Shown piece after piece: positions 1 to 7,789 of a DNA stretch of 48,762 bases (the stretch's first letter is position 1; every line of letters begins with the position of its first letter). The translations under genes and the position numbers were made by a program. Location of the stretch: NCBI GenBank assembly GCA_049644285.1, contig JBARRP010000043.1:1-48762 (forward strand), given 5' to 3'. The notes below the pieces were generated by a model, which was not told the origin of the DNA, did no database searches, and saw nothing but the letters and a program-made list of their open reading frames with translations. Source of the stretch: CAVRXT01 sp049644285 (lineage in GTDB: Bacteria; Acidobacteriota; Terriglobia; Acidiferrales; UBA7541).

Positions 1-456
1 CGCATTGTTGCAGAACCGCATTTTTAATGAAGTTACACAACAAAGGCTAATATAGCCATCATCGAGGCTTTCGGCAAAGATTTCTGGCCTTCTTTTGGTC
101 ATCATGACGCAGGATTCAGGTTAACTCCGAGTGGGCGACAATTCGCCCAGAACCTCATCTTTCGCTTCCCTCAACCCCGTTTGTGAACGGCGAGTGAACA
201 TCGCGCGCGCCGGTCAGGATCAACCTCATGGGGAATAGAATCGCAGGAATTCTTTTAGTCTCCAGCCTCCCCGCAAATGACGATAGAATCCAGTTCGCCT
301 CAAAGCTAACCCCAATGGCATGAAAACGTTGGATTCTTACACAGTCCGTGCACAGCGACGTGCCTGCTTTTGGGGGACTGAGAAGCTCTCGCAACAGGCG
401 TTGTCATACGCATTCCCCGGGCAGAGTCATGCTCGGAATCATTCGATCGTTCCGTT
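1..456. other. Non-coding or unrecognised left flank
   Basis: No convincing gene is seen in this stretch. Short open frames exist on both strands but have no recognisable domain, no good ribosome binding site and low-complexity composition. A small perfect hairpin lies at 132-149 (arms TGGGCGA/TCGCCCA, loop CAAT). It has no T-tract on either side, so it is not a classical terminator. The stretch lies downstream of the minus-strand operon that ends at 457, so it may simply be its trailer. Confidence 0.4.
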
Positions 457-1053
457 TTACTCCTGCTCCCGAAACACCTGCCCGTAGGTTTTGCCGTAGG
501 GATAAAAGCGCTCATGTTCACCGCGTTCCCAAGCGGCTTTCAGTTCGGGCCTAGTGATATCCCAATCCGGACGGCATTTCTTCAGCACGGCACGCAAGTC
601 TTGCCGAAGCTCTTCGATGGTGGGTCGGCCAAAAAACCAGTAGCCGTTGTAGATCTTGAATATAACGAGACCAGGCTCGAGGACAATGACATGGGGGATC
701 ATCGGATTGTGCTCGGGGTCCGTATACTCGGCGATGTCGAGATCCTTCTGAACCTTTCGCCCCGGATCGGATAAAAAGGTCCAATGAGCGCCGACGCCGG
801 TGCGGTACTCATTCGTCAGAAGCATGTTGTCGGTACTGATGGTGACGAGCCGGGAGTAACCGACTTCCATCTCGTGGTGAAGTTGGACCAGACCCTCGGC
901 CTGGCGCCGATCCTTTGGGCAGTATCCTCCCCGGCTGAGCACCAGGATCATGGGATCTGGCCCCTGTAGGTCTGAAAGCTTCCGGTGTTTGCCCGTGTGA
1001 TCGGTCAGCTCATAATCGGGGAATACTGCGCCAGCTACAATGTCCGCTCTCAT
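457..1053 (-). CDS. Peroxiredoxin-like (AhpC/TSA, redoxin fold) protein
   Basis: This 198-residue thioredoxin-fold protein resembles the peroxiredoxin-like family. The N-terminal part has the family opening (FPDYELTDHTGKHRKLSDL) followed by the strand LVLSRGGYCPKD, in which the single Cys sits where related proteins carry CPxC or TxxC. The expected role is thiol-dependent peroxide reduction in the cytoplasm; with one candidate active-site Cys it may be a 1-Cys enzyme. The ATG at 1053 is chosen because AGAGGAGG lies about 9 nt upstream; a TTG three codons earlier would sit on top of that site. It is the last gene of the minus-strand cluster, 15 nt after the NTF2-like gene. The family is fairly sure, the substrate is unknown. 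Confidence 0.8.
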   Translation of the reverse strand: MRADIVAGAVFPDYELTDHTGKHRKLSDLQGPDPMILVLSRGGYCPKDRRQAEGLVQLHHEMEVGYSRLVTISTDNMLLTNEYRTGVGAHWTFLSDPGRKVQKDLDIAEYTDPEHNPMIPHVIVLEPGLVIFKIYNGYWFFGRPTIEELRQDLRAVLKKCRPDWDITRPELKAAWERGEHERFYPYGKTYGQVFREQE

Positions 1054-1068
1054 GCGGTTCAACCTCCT

Positions 1069-1529
1069 CTAAGACAATGCGACGTATCTGTTTGCACTCG
1101 CATAGGTCGCGAACGTGCGGCCGAACATTGGCTGAATACTCTTTGATTGTTCTTGTGTGGCCTCGTCTTGGATCACATCCCAATGCTCGACCAGAACGCC
1201 ATCCTTGATGCGAACGATGTCCGCCGCAATCCAGTTCACGGGCTGGCCGAAGCCCGAAAACCGTCCGTGCACGATCACGAAATCTCCCTCAGCCACGATC
1301 GTTCCCGGTTCGTACCTCAATGTTGGTGGGATGCTCTTGATCAGATTGAAAAGACCGTCGCGGCCAGGCTCGATATGAGCGCTGTGCTGAACATAGTCAG
1401 GTGACCAGAAGCGCTCAGCGGCTGCGTAATCGCGCTTGTTGAACAGCGTGTCGAAGGCTTCGAGAACGAGCTTCTTGTTCTTCTCCTCCGTTCTTCTCCT
1501 CCGTTCTTCTCCTCCGTTCTCTTCTTCAT
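1069..1529 (-). pseudogene. NTF2/SnoaL-like gene put out of frame by a 13-bp tandem repeat
   Basis: The body encodes a SnoaL/NTF2-like fold (LVLEAFDTLFNKRDYAAAE, then an HSAHIEPGRDGL stretch and an IVAEGDFVIVHGRFSG strand), typical of small ester-cyclase-like or stress proteins of about 140 aa. A strong start is seen: AAGGGGA then ATG at 1529, encoding MKKRTEEKN. Immediately after it three copies of a 13-bp unit shift the frame, so translation from this ATG never reaches the domain. With one copy (26 bp fewer) the start reads straight into NKKLVLEAFD, giving 144 aa; four copies would also be in frame. No other good start exists in the domain frame. It is either a slippage pseudogene or a phase-variable gene. 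Confidence 0.75.
1477..1515. repeat. Three perfect 13-bp tandem repeats inside the NTF2-like 5' end
   Basis: The unit GTTCTTCTCCTCC occurs three times in a row (1477-1489, 1490-1502, 1503-1515), followed by a partial copy. On the coding strand it is purine-rich and encodes Lys/Glu/Arg codons. Since 13 is not a multiple of three, copy number decides the reading frame: 1 or 4 copies are in frame, 2 or 3 are not. Confidence 0.95.
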
Positions 1530-1564
1530 CGTGTTCCCCTTGTACTGAGTAGATTCCAGACAGC

Positions 1565-2335
1565 TCAGAGTTTTGATCCGCCGTCCACTGGGATACTTGC
1601 TCCTGTGATCCACCGTGCCCTGTCGGAGGCCAGGAACACAACCACATCCGCAACATCTTCCGGCTTGCCGATTCGCTTCAATGCTTGCATTCCAAGCGTC
1701 ACCTCCCGACCCACTTCGGTCTTCGTGAGATTCGACATGTCCGTGTCGATCACGCCTGGCGCGACCGCGTTTACGCGGATGCCCTGCGGGCCAAGAATGG
1801 CAGCCCAGTTTTTTACAAGTGTTTCTAATGCTCCCTTAGTGGCGGCGTAGGCTAGGATCGAAGGGTTGTCCAAACCGGGCTTGCCAACTACAGCGCGGGC
1901 CCCGAGAGAAGAGATCACAATGATGTTCGAGCCTTCGCCCAGGACGGGCAGGAGTTGTTGGACCAGAAAAAATGGACTGCGCACGTTCGTCGCAAAGAGA
2001 TTGTCAAAATCCTCGGCCGTATGATCTTTGATGGTTCCAACCTTGCTGATTCCCGCGTTGGACACGAGCACATCCAAGCGCTCGCCGACGATCGAACGAA
2101 CTTCCTTCGCCAGCAGCGTTGGTCCTTCCGGAGTCCCCAAGTCCGCCCTGATCGCATTCGCGCGTCCGCCTTTCGAGCGAATGCCAGCGACAAGGGATTC
2201 CGCATCCTGGGCGGAACGACCGTAGTGAACCAGAACATGCGCACCGGCGTTAGCAAGCGCGGATGCGGTGGCACGCCCAATTCCCCGTGATGCGCCTGTC
2301 ACCAGCGCTGTTTTGCCTTGAAGTGTAGCCATCAT
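1565..2335 (-). CDS. SDR-family NAD(P)-dependent oxidoreductase
   Basis: A classical 256-aa short-chain dehydrogenase/reductase. It has the cofactor motif TGASRGIG near residues 14-21, the NAG motif (SNAGIS) near residue 90, the catalytic Ser in VISSLG, and the YAATK active-site Tyr/Lys. The C-terminal half carries RVNAVAPGVI and ends with ITGASIPVDGG, as in FabG-like reductases. It probably acts on a small keto or alcohol substrate in the cytoplasm. It starts 66 nt after the alpha/beta hydrolase stop in the same direction and precedes the NTF2-like gene by 35 nt, so it belongs to the cluster controlled from the LysR intergenic region. The second ATG at 2332 is an equally good start. Confidence 0.92.
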   Translation of the reverse strand: MMATLQGKTALVTGASRGIGRATASALANAGAHVLVHYGRSAQDAESLVAGIRSKGGRANAIRADLGTPEGPTLLAKEVRSIVGERLDVLVSNAGISKVGTIKDHTAEDFDNLFATNVRSPFFLVQQLLPVLGEGSNIIVISSLGARAVVGKPGLDNPSILAYAATKGALETLVKNWAAILGPQGIRVNAVAPGVIDTDMSNLTKTEVGREVTLGMQALKRIGKPEDVADVVVFLASDRARWITGASIPVDGGSKL

Positions 2336-2401
2336 ACGCAGCCCTCAATTCGGACGAGCTCTCTCCGCTCATACGTTATGCCCGACCCCATTGCCGACAC
2401 T

Positions 2402-3301
2402 TCAGACGGCGGCGGCATTCGTGACAACCGGAACAATAACGTCGCTAGCGTTCAGGAAACGGTTTGTCTCGAAAACGAAGTCTTCGTGATTCGCATACCA
2501 CGATCCGTGATTGGCGTCGGGATAGAGGATCAGCTTGGCGTTTGGCATGTTCTGAACGAGATAAAGCGAATTCACAGTATAAACAATGACATCGTGGTTT
2601 CCGCTCACGACCAGCGTCGGTTGCTTGATGTTCTTCAGATAAGCAAAACGCTCGCCGCTGGCATTTCCCCACTCACCGACGGCCGCGATCTGCGCTGGCG
2701 CAACTTTATCCTTGATGGGAGTGTCGCGATTCTCAGTGCGCGAGAAATACCGCTTTAGAAAAGCGCGACCAGCTGTTTGGCTCTCCTGCGAATCAGTAAA
2801 GAAGACCTTGAGCCAAAGGTTCTCGGGCGGGTTGTAGGTGGCGCCAAAGATCGCCGCCGTCTCTGGCGTGATGTGGCCCTGGCCATTTCCCGCATCGTGA
2901 TTACGCGGTGCGGTTCCCACCAGGATGAGCTTGCGAACCAGTTCAGGACGGTCGAGCGTGATCTGCTGCGCGATCATTCCGCCGATGGAGAAGCCGAGAA
3001 GGTCGATCTGCTTCAGCCCCAGAGCGTCGATGAACGCCTCGGCGTTCCTGGCCATGCCTGCGAAAGTTGTGGGCACCTCACCGGTAGAGCTGGCGACGCC
3101 GGCATTGTTGAAGATAATGACTTCGCGCTCCTTGGCGAGGCCGTCGAGGACGGCTGGATCCCAGTTGTCCAGATTGCCAGTAAAGTGCTGATTGAAGACA
3201 AGCGGCAGTCCGGCCTGCTTGCCCCAATGCCGATACGCGAAACGAATGCCGTTGGCCTCAACAAACTGCGTCGGGACCGTTACTGCTGTATGGGTGCTCA
3301 T
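2402..3301 (-). CDS. Alpha/beta hydrolase (chloroperoxidase/epoxide hydrolase-like)
   Basis: A 299-aa cytoplasmic alpha/beta-hydrolase. The nucleophile elbow is GFSIGG, the acid is probably the Asp of SGNHDVIV and the base the His of ANHGSWY. A FNQHFTGNLDNWDP segment forms the oxyanion-hole region. The ATG at 3301 is preferred over upstream in-frame starts because AGAGGA precedes it at good spacing, the family starts there, and the upstream 60 codons read in another frame as an exported peptide. The gene overlaps that peptide's stop as ATGA, so the two are translationally coupled. Substrate unknown; the SDR and NTF2-like neighbours suggest modification of a small organic compound. Confidence 0.9.
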   Translation of the reverse strand: MSTHTAVTVPTQFVEANGIRFAYRHWGKQAGLPLVFNQHFTGNLDNWDPAVLDGLAKEREVIIFNNAGVASSTGEVPTTFAGMARNAEAFIDALGLKQIDLLGFSIGGMIAQQITLDRPELVRKLILVGTAPRNHDAGNGQGHITPETAAIFGATYNPPENLWLKVFFTDSQESQTAGRAFLKRYFSRTENRDTPIKDKVAPAQIAAVGEWGNASGERFAYLKNIKQPTLVVSGNHDVIVYTVNSLYLVQNMPNAKLILYPDANHGSWYANHEDFVFETNRFLNASDVIVPVVTNAAAV

Positions 3302-3450
3302 GTGCGATCCTCTTCTCGTTGTGAAGGATGATGTTGGTTGCTTTCTTTCGCTACGTGCGCGTGCGCGAAGGCTGTTCCCGGAAGTAGGAGAGCTACAGCG
3401 GAGAGGGTAGCAGCTTCGAGGAAACTGCGCCAGCGCAGAAAGTTGTTCAT
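3298..3450 (-). CDS. Small exported peptide with Tat-like signal (50 aa)
   Basis: A 50-codon frame runs from ATG 3450 to a TGA that overlaps the hydrolase ATG (ATGA). It encodes MNNFLRWRSFLEAAT, then a hydrophobic core SAVALLLPGTAFAHA, then a short His/Gln/Glu-rich tail. The start resembles a Tat signal in which the twin Arg has become Arg-Trp-Arg, followed by FLEAA, with an AFA-HA cleavage site. After cleavage only about 20 residues would remain. It may be a real secreted peptide, a translational-coupling leader, or the relic of an exported enzyme whose body was lost. No strong Shine-Dalgarno is visible (GTGGA lies about 8 nt upstream). Confidence 0.45.
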   Translation of the reverse strand: MNNFLRWRSFLEAATLSAVALLLPGTAFAHAHVAKESNQHHPSQREEDRT

Positions 3451-3567
3451 CGTTATCCACTTTTTTGAACCACCCGGTCAACGACGAGGAGAGCCGGGTT
3501 AGGTTGCTGCATCGGAATTTTCAGAAGCTGCTTGCCGAGATTCTCGGAATCGCGAATGCGGAGCGAC

Positions 3568-4314
3568 TTAGTCCGCGATCATCCCTCCATCCACTGGGAT
3601 GGAGGCACCAGTCATGTACGAGGCGTTTGCCGAGGAGACAAAGGCAATGACATGAGCGATCTCCTCCGGTCTTGCCAGACGTTTGATGGGTACTGTCGAG
3701 ACGAGCGCCGCTTTATTTTCATCTGTGTCGGTGAAGCGTGTGAGCATACCCGTATCCGTAGTACCCGGAGCGACTACGTTTACCCGAACTCCGGTCCCTG
3801 CGACTTCCAGCGCGGCGGATTTTGTCAGCCCCTCCACCGCATGTTTGCTGGCTACATAAACGGATGCTCCGGCAGCACCGATGCTTCCATAGGCCGACGA
3901 GATATTGACGATGCTCCCGCTCCCCTGTGGCAGCATCACCCGCAGTTCGTGCTTCATGCTGAGCAGCGTACCCAGGACGTTTGTGTCGAAGGTCGCGGCG
4001 TACGTTTCTGCAGTCTGTTCCGTCACGGGGCCGGGTGTGCCTTCGGTTCCAGCGCAATTGACAGCAGCATCCAGGCGACCAAAGCGCGCGACAGTCTTGT
4101 CGATGAGTGCCCGGATATCATCGTCGTGTCGAACGTCGGTTTTTACGAATTCCACTTCTGCGCCAAGTTCGCGTAGTTCCTTCTCGAGCTTTTTGCCTTC
4201 CTGCTCACGACGGCCGGAGACAACGATGCGCGCGCCCTCTCTAGCGAAGGCGACCGCAGTGGCGCGACCGATTCCTGTCAGTGCGCCAGTAACCAAAACA
4301 ACTGGTGAACTCAT
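3568..4314 (-). CDS. SDR-family oxidoreductase
   Basis: A 248-aa short-chain dehydrogenase, first gene of the minus-strand cluster. Visible motifs are TGALTGIG for the dinucleotide, NCAGTEG for the NAG motif, NISSAYG with the catalytic Ser, YVASK with Tyr and Lys, RVNVVAPGTTDTGM, and the closing MTGASIPVDGG. It is a paralogue of the SDR at 1565-2335 but clearly diverged. The start lies 165 nt from the divergent LysR gene, the usual arrangement for a LysR-regulated target. Probable role: reduction or oxidation of a hydroxy/keto intermediate. The substrate cannot be read from sequence. Confidence 0.92.
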   Translation of the reverse strand: MSSPVVLVTGALTGIGRATAVAFAREGARIVVSGRREQEGKKLEKELRELGAEVEFVKTDVRHDDDIRALIDKTVARFGRLDAAVNCAGTEGTPGPVTEQTAETYAATFDTNVLGTLLSMKHELRVMLPQGSGSIVNISSAYGSIGAAGASVYVASKHAVEGLTKSAALEVAGTGVRVNVVAPGTTDTGMLTRFTDTDENKAALVSTVPIKRLARPEEIAHVIAFVSSANASYMTGASIPVDGGMIAD

Positions 4315-4428
4315 AGCTCTACCTCCCTTGATCTAGAAACCATGCAGGCCGCGCATGGCTGAGACATCCGCCAAGCCGCTCTGGAATAGCTCAGATCACC
4401 TTGTTGGATGGCGAGGCTAGCGCCGTTG

Positions 4429-4469
4429 AAGCATACTTTGTTAAGCTAGGAGCAATGCTTCACAAGCAT
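4429..4469. promoter_or_regulatory. Probable LysR operator in the divergent intergenic region
   Basis: A perfect palindrome ATGCTTcacAAGCAT lies at 4455-4469. Its inner part fits the LysR T-N11-A rule (TGCTTCACAAGCA). A further half-site AAGCAT occurs at 4429-4434, 26 nt upstream, and AAGCTA lies between them. The palindrome ends 10 nt before the LysR ATG and faces the divergent SDR operon, which fits autoregulation plus control of the cluster. Confidence 0.6.
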
Positions 4470-4479
4470 GGGAGTTGGA

Positions 4480-5382
4480 ATGGAGTTACGACATCTTCGC
4501 TATTTCGTGGCGGTCGCCGAGGCGGGAAGTCTGACGGTGGCAGCAGAGCAAAGGCTGCACACGTCACAACCTTCCCTAAGTCGGCAGATTCGAGATCTTG
4601 AGGACGAGGTAGGTGCGCGACTCTTGACACGCCGCGCTCGCGGCATCGAACTGACACCGGCGGGTCGAGCCTTCCTCGATCACGCCCGCGTGGTGCTATC
4701 GCAGGTTGAAGCGGCAGCCGAATCTGCGCGCCGGGTCGCTCATCCCGCCAAGCCATGCTTCGTCATGGGCTTTCTGACCGGACATGAATTGACGTGGATG
4801 CCCGAAGCCTTGCAGATCTTGCGCGACGAACTGCCTAACATCGACGTGATGATATCGAGTCAATATTCGCCGCAGCTCGCGAATGCCCTTCTGAAGGGAA
4901 ACGTCGATGCAGCTTTTCTTCGACGGGAACAAGGGGTCCCAGGCTTAGCGTTCCATCTTCTGGTCAAGGAGCCCTTAGTGGTGGTCTTGCCCAGTGACCA
5001 CCGCCTCGCTGCGCTCAAAGCCATCAGTCCCAAGGATCTAGTGGGCGAGACGTTCGTGAGCGTGTCGGACACGGCTCCTGTACTGCGTGTGGTCATCGAC
5101 GATTACCTGAAGCGGTCCGGAATCAATATCACGCCGGATCACGAGGCGGACCACCTCGCCATGGGAATGTCCTTAATAGCGTCGACGCGCGGCGTAGGGC
5201 TGTTACCTGCTTACGCACAGAACTTTCTCCCTTGGTCTGTAACGAGCCGTCCTCTCAAGGGAGACACGCCCACTATCGATCTCGTCCTCGGTTACAAAAA
5301 GTCGAACGAGTCTCCCATCCTAAAGCTCTTGCTTTCGAGATTGGACGAACTCATCGCTCGTGTCTCGAGGAAGGCACATTAA
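4480..5382 (+). CDS. LysR-family transcriptional regulator
   Basis: A 300-aa LysR regulator. The N-terminal winged helix begins MELRHLRYFVAVAEAGS and contains the recognition stretch LHTSQPSLSRQIRDLE near residues 30-45. The effector domain follows from about residue 90. The ATG at 4480 is chosen over that at 4468 because GGGAG lies 5 nt upstream and MELRHLRYF is the usual family start. It is divergent from the SDR-hydrolase-SDR-NTF2-peroxiredoxin cluster and probably controls it in response to a small aromatic or reactive ligand. The effector domain resembles BenM/CatR/HcaR-type regulators in a general way only. Confidence 0.93.
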   Translation: MELRHLRYFVAVAEAGSLTVAAEQRLHTSQPSLSRQIRDLEDEVGARLLTRRARGIELTPAGRAFLDHARVVLSQVEAAAESARRVAHPAKPCFVMGFLTGHELTWMPEALQILRDELPNIDVMISSQYSPQLANALLKGNVDAAFLRREQGVPGLAFHLLVKEPLVVVLPSDHRLAALKAISPKDLVGETFVSVSDTAPVLRVVIDDYLKRSGINITPDHEADHLAMGMSLIASTRGVGLLPAYAQNFLPWSVTSRPLKGDTPTIDLVLGYKKSNESPILKLLLSRLDELIARVSRKAH

Positions 5383-5464
5383 GCCATCGTATGTAGCACG
5401 GTTAGGTCAGAGGTGCCGCAACTCGTGTGCGGCGAGCGCGTCGAAACGCCAGCGGTCAAGCTGG

Positions 5465-5828
5465 TCAGATTTGGGTCATGCCGCCGTCAACAACGAGCTC
5501 GATGCCGGTGACGAAGCTGCTTTCGTCGGAAGCGAGAAAAGAAACCACCTTCGCAACTTCGTCCAAAGTTCCCGGGCGACCGATGGGTATTTTGCCCACG
5601 ACACTGTCGACGTATTGTTGGATTTGTTCGTCGGTCCAGCCCAAGGAGTTGCCGTAGCCGGAGAAGGAATTACGCCAGGACTAACGGCGTTCACGCGGAT
5701 TTTGCGCTGTTTTAGATCCGCGGTTAAAGTGCGCGCGAAAGGCCGTACGGCAGCTTTGGATGCGCTATAGACGCCGAGCCCTGGCGATCCTGTACTCGAA
5801 ACGATCGACGCGTTCAAGTGATTGAGGT
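5465..5828 (-). pseudogene. SDR remnant, 5'-truncated at tRNA-Ala and frameshifted
   Basis: Only the C-terminal half of a short-chain dehydrogenase is present: SIVSSTGSPGLGVYSASKAAVR with the catalytic Ser, Tyr and Lys, then RVNAVSPGVIPSP. At about 5658-5666 the frame breaks. One missing base would restore PGYGNSLGWTDEQIQQY, then a conserved tail ending IELVVDGGMTQI and TGA at 5465. The coenzyme-binding half, including TGxxxGIG, is absent because the gene stops 11 nt from the 3' CCA of the tRNA. Two independent lesions make it a pseudogene. It converges with the LysR gene. The boundary at a tRNA 3' end suggests loss or replacement through an integration event. Confidence 0.85.
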
Positions 5829-5904
5829 TGGTGGACGTGGCCGGGATCGAACCGGCGACCCCCTGCTTGCAAAGCAGGTGCTCTCCCAGCTGAGCTACAC
5901 GCCC
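5829..5904 (-). tRNA. tRNA-Ala (anticodon TGC)
   Basis: On the minus strand a 76-nt cloverleaf begins GGGCGTGTAGCTCAG, has the anticodon arm CCTGCTTTGCAAGCAGG with TGC in the loop, the T arm CCGGTTCGATCCCGG, and ends with an encoded ACCA. The acceptor stem GGGCGTG/CACGTCC pairs fully with one G-U. Anticodon TGC reads GCA alanine codons. The gene stands alone, and its 3' end abuts the truncated SDR pseudogene. Confidence 0.97.
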
Positions 5905-6080
5905 ACAGTGGAAGTCACTTTCATTCTAAAGCATTTCCGCGAGTGCCGGAATCCATTCCTTCGCATTTTCGTCAAGTGGAGTGAACTCCTATGAGAGTCT
6001 TACGGCGTGCCTTACAGGCCTAGATCGCTAAGGCTCGGATGGTCCTCCGGCAAATCCAATAGCCATTCACTTACTCTGGT

Positions 6081-6468
6081 TCAGTCAGCTACTTTCGCCG
6101 ATAAGCGTTGGCTGACCGCCAGAGTATTTCAGTGTCCTTGAACCAGGCGGTTTTCGCTCCGCCGCCGGTCGCAATGCTGTTTTTCATCGTCACACCTGGC
6201 ATGTCGTACTCCTCGAATTTCACGCCTCGCGCCTTTAGCTCGGCCCCTCGGCTTCCACGTCGTCGACCCGCCAAAACGCCTGGCTGGCCTTGGATGTGCC
6301 CGCGTTGCTAGTCGGGTACAGGAACACTTCGGCGCCCCCGCATCCGTAGATCACGCCTCCGGCGCATTCCTCCTTCGGCTCGAGGCCAACGGTCTCCTCG
6401 TAGAATTTCCTCGCGCGTGAGACGTCGGACGCGGGGATGTAAGCGTGAATCGGTGCAGTTCTCAACAT
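6081..6468 (-). pseudogene. VOC/glyoxalase-fold gene with two frameshifts
   Basis: The start MLRTAPIHAYIPASDVSRAR and the following FYEETVGLEP, GCGGAEVFLYP and FWRVDDVEAE are typical of the vicinal-oxygen-chelate superfamily (about 125 aa). The frame ends at a C-run near 6242-6246; restoring one base gives GAELKARGVKFEEYDMPG, and the domain continues as AWFKDTE. A second break near 6127-6132 (net -1) separates that from NTLAVSQRLSAKVAD and TGA at 6081. Both breaks are supported by conserved family sequence on each side. It cannot make a full-length protein unless both breaks are read through or are sequence errors. Confidence 0.8.
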
Positions 6469-6647
6469 GAATGGCTCCTTTCAGCTGTTCAATCGATTAC
6501 AGAGAGGCGACAGCGCGCCCATGCGTTCAGCGCGGTGCCCGAAGACTACACCACTGTGCGACCCCTTTTTACCTGCGCCACACGCCGAGTATAACGTCCC
6601 CGCGAAGCGGCGGTTCGCTGAAGCGTACGCGGTTATCTCCATTCTGG

Positions 6648-7103
6648 CTACGGCTCGCGAATGAATGCGGCCTGTGAAGTTGCAGGGTCGAATGGGACGG
6701 AGACATGTTCGTGGATGACGCGCCAAGTGCCTTGCTGCCGCTCGTAGCACACGGTCACGCGCACCCATCCGCATGTTGCGTCTTGTTTCGTCTCCTCGTT
6801 CATGATCCGAGTCAAGCAACGCATTACAGCCAAATCGCCGCTGACGCTGATTTCCAAATCGCAGAGTTCGACGCCGATGGTTGGCGGGAGGTGGGGCAAC
6901 ATCAGTTCCCATGTGCGGCGGTAAGCGGCGGCACCGCGGTGTTGATAGGGCGGCACGGCATCGAAGAAGCGGACGTCGGGCGCGTAGTGCTGCATCAATC
7001 GGTCGAGATCACGGGTGCGGAGCGCGTCGCGCCAATCCTCAATGAGCTGTCGAATTTGGGTTTCGTCGTTCGTTTTCGCCATTGCCGTATTGCTCGTTGC
7101 CAT
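6648..7103 (-). CDS. SnoaL/NTF2-like domain protein (DUF4440-type)
   Basis: A 151-aa protein with the SnoaL-like fold: DETQIRQLIEDWRDALRTRD, then HYAPDVRFFDAVPPY, GAAAYRRTWE and a C-terminal WRVIHEHVSVPFDP. These single-domain proteins bind or isomerise small hydrophobic molecules or act as stress-linked proteins. The ATG at 7103 is chosen because AAAGGAGA lies 8 nt upstream; the earlier ATG at 7121 contains that site. It lies 24 nt after tetR, so it is the third gene of the TetR-controlled operon. It is not obviously a recent copy of the broken NTF2-like gene at 1069. Confidence 0.85.
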   Translation of the reverse strand: MATSNTAMAKTNDETQIRQLIEDWRDALRTRDLDRLMQHYAPDVRFFDAVPPYQHRGAAAYRRTWELMLPHLPPTIGVELCDLEISVSGDLAVMRCLTRIMNEETKQDATCGWVRVTVCYERQQGTWRVIHEHVSVPFDPATSQAAFIREP

Positions 7104-7127
7104 GATGATTTCTCCTTTCATTCGGGC

Positions 7128-7787
7128 TTAGTGATTCTTTTCGGTTGGCTGCGGTTGACATGATGTTTTCTCCTTTGCTTTGGGTTGAATGAAAAGCATT
7201 TCCAGATACCGGCGCAGATGATCGATGCAGGACGCGGCAACGGCAGGGCCGTGCTTGGCTTTGGCGAGGATGAAGGCGCCCTGGATGACGGCCTGGGTGT
7301 AAAGCGCGAGGCTCTCGGCGCTCCAATTTCCATCGATGCCGTACTTTCGCATCGCTTCGGCGATATCCGATTCGACCACTGCGGCGTGTTCACTGATGTA
7401 CTTGTCGCAGGCTTTTCGGATGGCAGGATGCGTCTCGTAGGCTTCCTGCACCATCGTGCCGAGCAGGCAGGTGAACTCGGGCAATTCGCCCTGCAGGATC
7501 ACTTTGCGAAAATCCACATACGCCAAAAGGCGATCCAACGCGTCGGGCAGGGCTCGATAAGGTGCTGATGCAAACAGGCCACCCGTTACAGCTCCCCAGT
7601 GCTCAGCGGCTGCGACCGCGAGTTCTTCCTTGCTCTTGAAGTGATGGAAGAAGGCGCCTTTTGTCACGCCAGCCGCCTGGCAAATGTCATCAACCGTGGT
7701 GGCCGAGTAGCCCTTGGCGCGAATGACGGAAAGCGCCGCATCCAAAAGATTCGTTTTCGTACCGCTCTGTGATCCCGTTATTGCCAT
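7128..7787 (-). CDS. TetR/AcrR-family regulator
   Basis: A 219-aa regulator. The N-terminal helix-turn-helix runs from NLLDAALSVIRAKGYSATT to GVTKGAFFHHFKSKEELA, a textbook TetR domain; the C-terminal ligand domain (about residues 70-200) is of the LmrA/YxaF-like type, with GTMVQEAYETHPAIRKAC. Three start codons in a row (TTG 7793, ATG 7790, ATG 7787) overlap the phosphatase stop. ATG 7787 has GGAGG at 5 nt and aligns codon for codon with the tetR-like start of the upstream phosphatase gene. It probably represses its own operon through the 24-bp palindrome at 8723-8746. The ligand is unknown. Confidence 0.93.
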   Translation of the reverse strand: MAITGSQSGTKTNLLDAALSVIRAKGYSATTVDDICQAAGVTKGAFFHHFKSKEELAVAAAEHWGAVTGGLFASAPYRALPDALDRLLAYVDFRKVILQGELPEFTCLLGTMVQEAYETHPAIRKACDKYISEHAAVVESDIAEAMRKYGIDGNWSAESLALYTQAVIQGAFILAKAKHGPAVAASCIDHLRRYLEMLFIQPKAKEKTSCQPQPTEKNH

Positions 7788-7789
7788 CA

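Noticed and set aside
132..149. Hairpin TGGGCGA-CAAT-TCGCCCA as a terminator
   Set aside because: No T-tract on either strand and too far (over 300 nt) from the end of the peroxiredoxin gene.
1..5828. An integrase or a second copy of the tRNA-Ala 3' end marking a genomic island
   Set aside because: Neither was found in the window, so the island idea stays an inference and no attachment site is annotated.
5465..6468. Treating the frameshifts as sequencing errors and annotating intact genes
   Set aside because: The SDR also lacks its N-terminal half and the VOC gene has two separate breaks, one of 4 bases, so errors alone are unlikely, although read support was not available.
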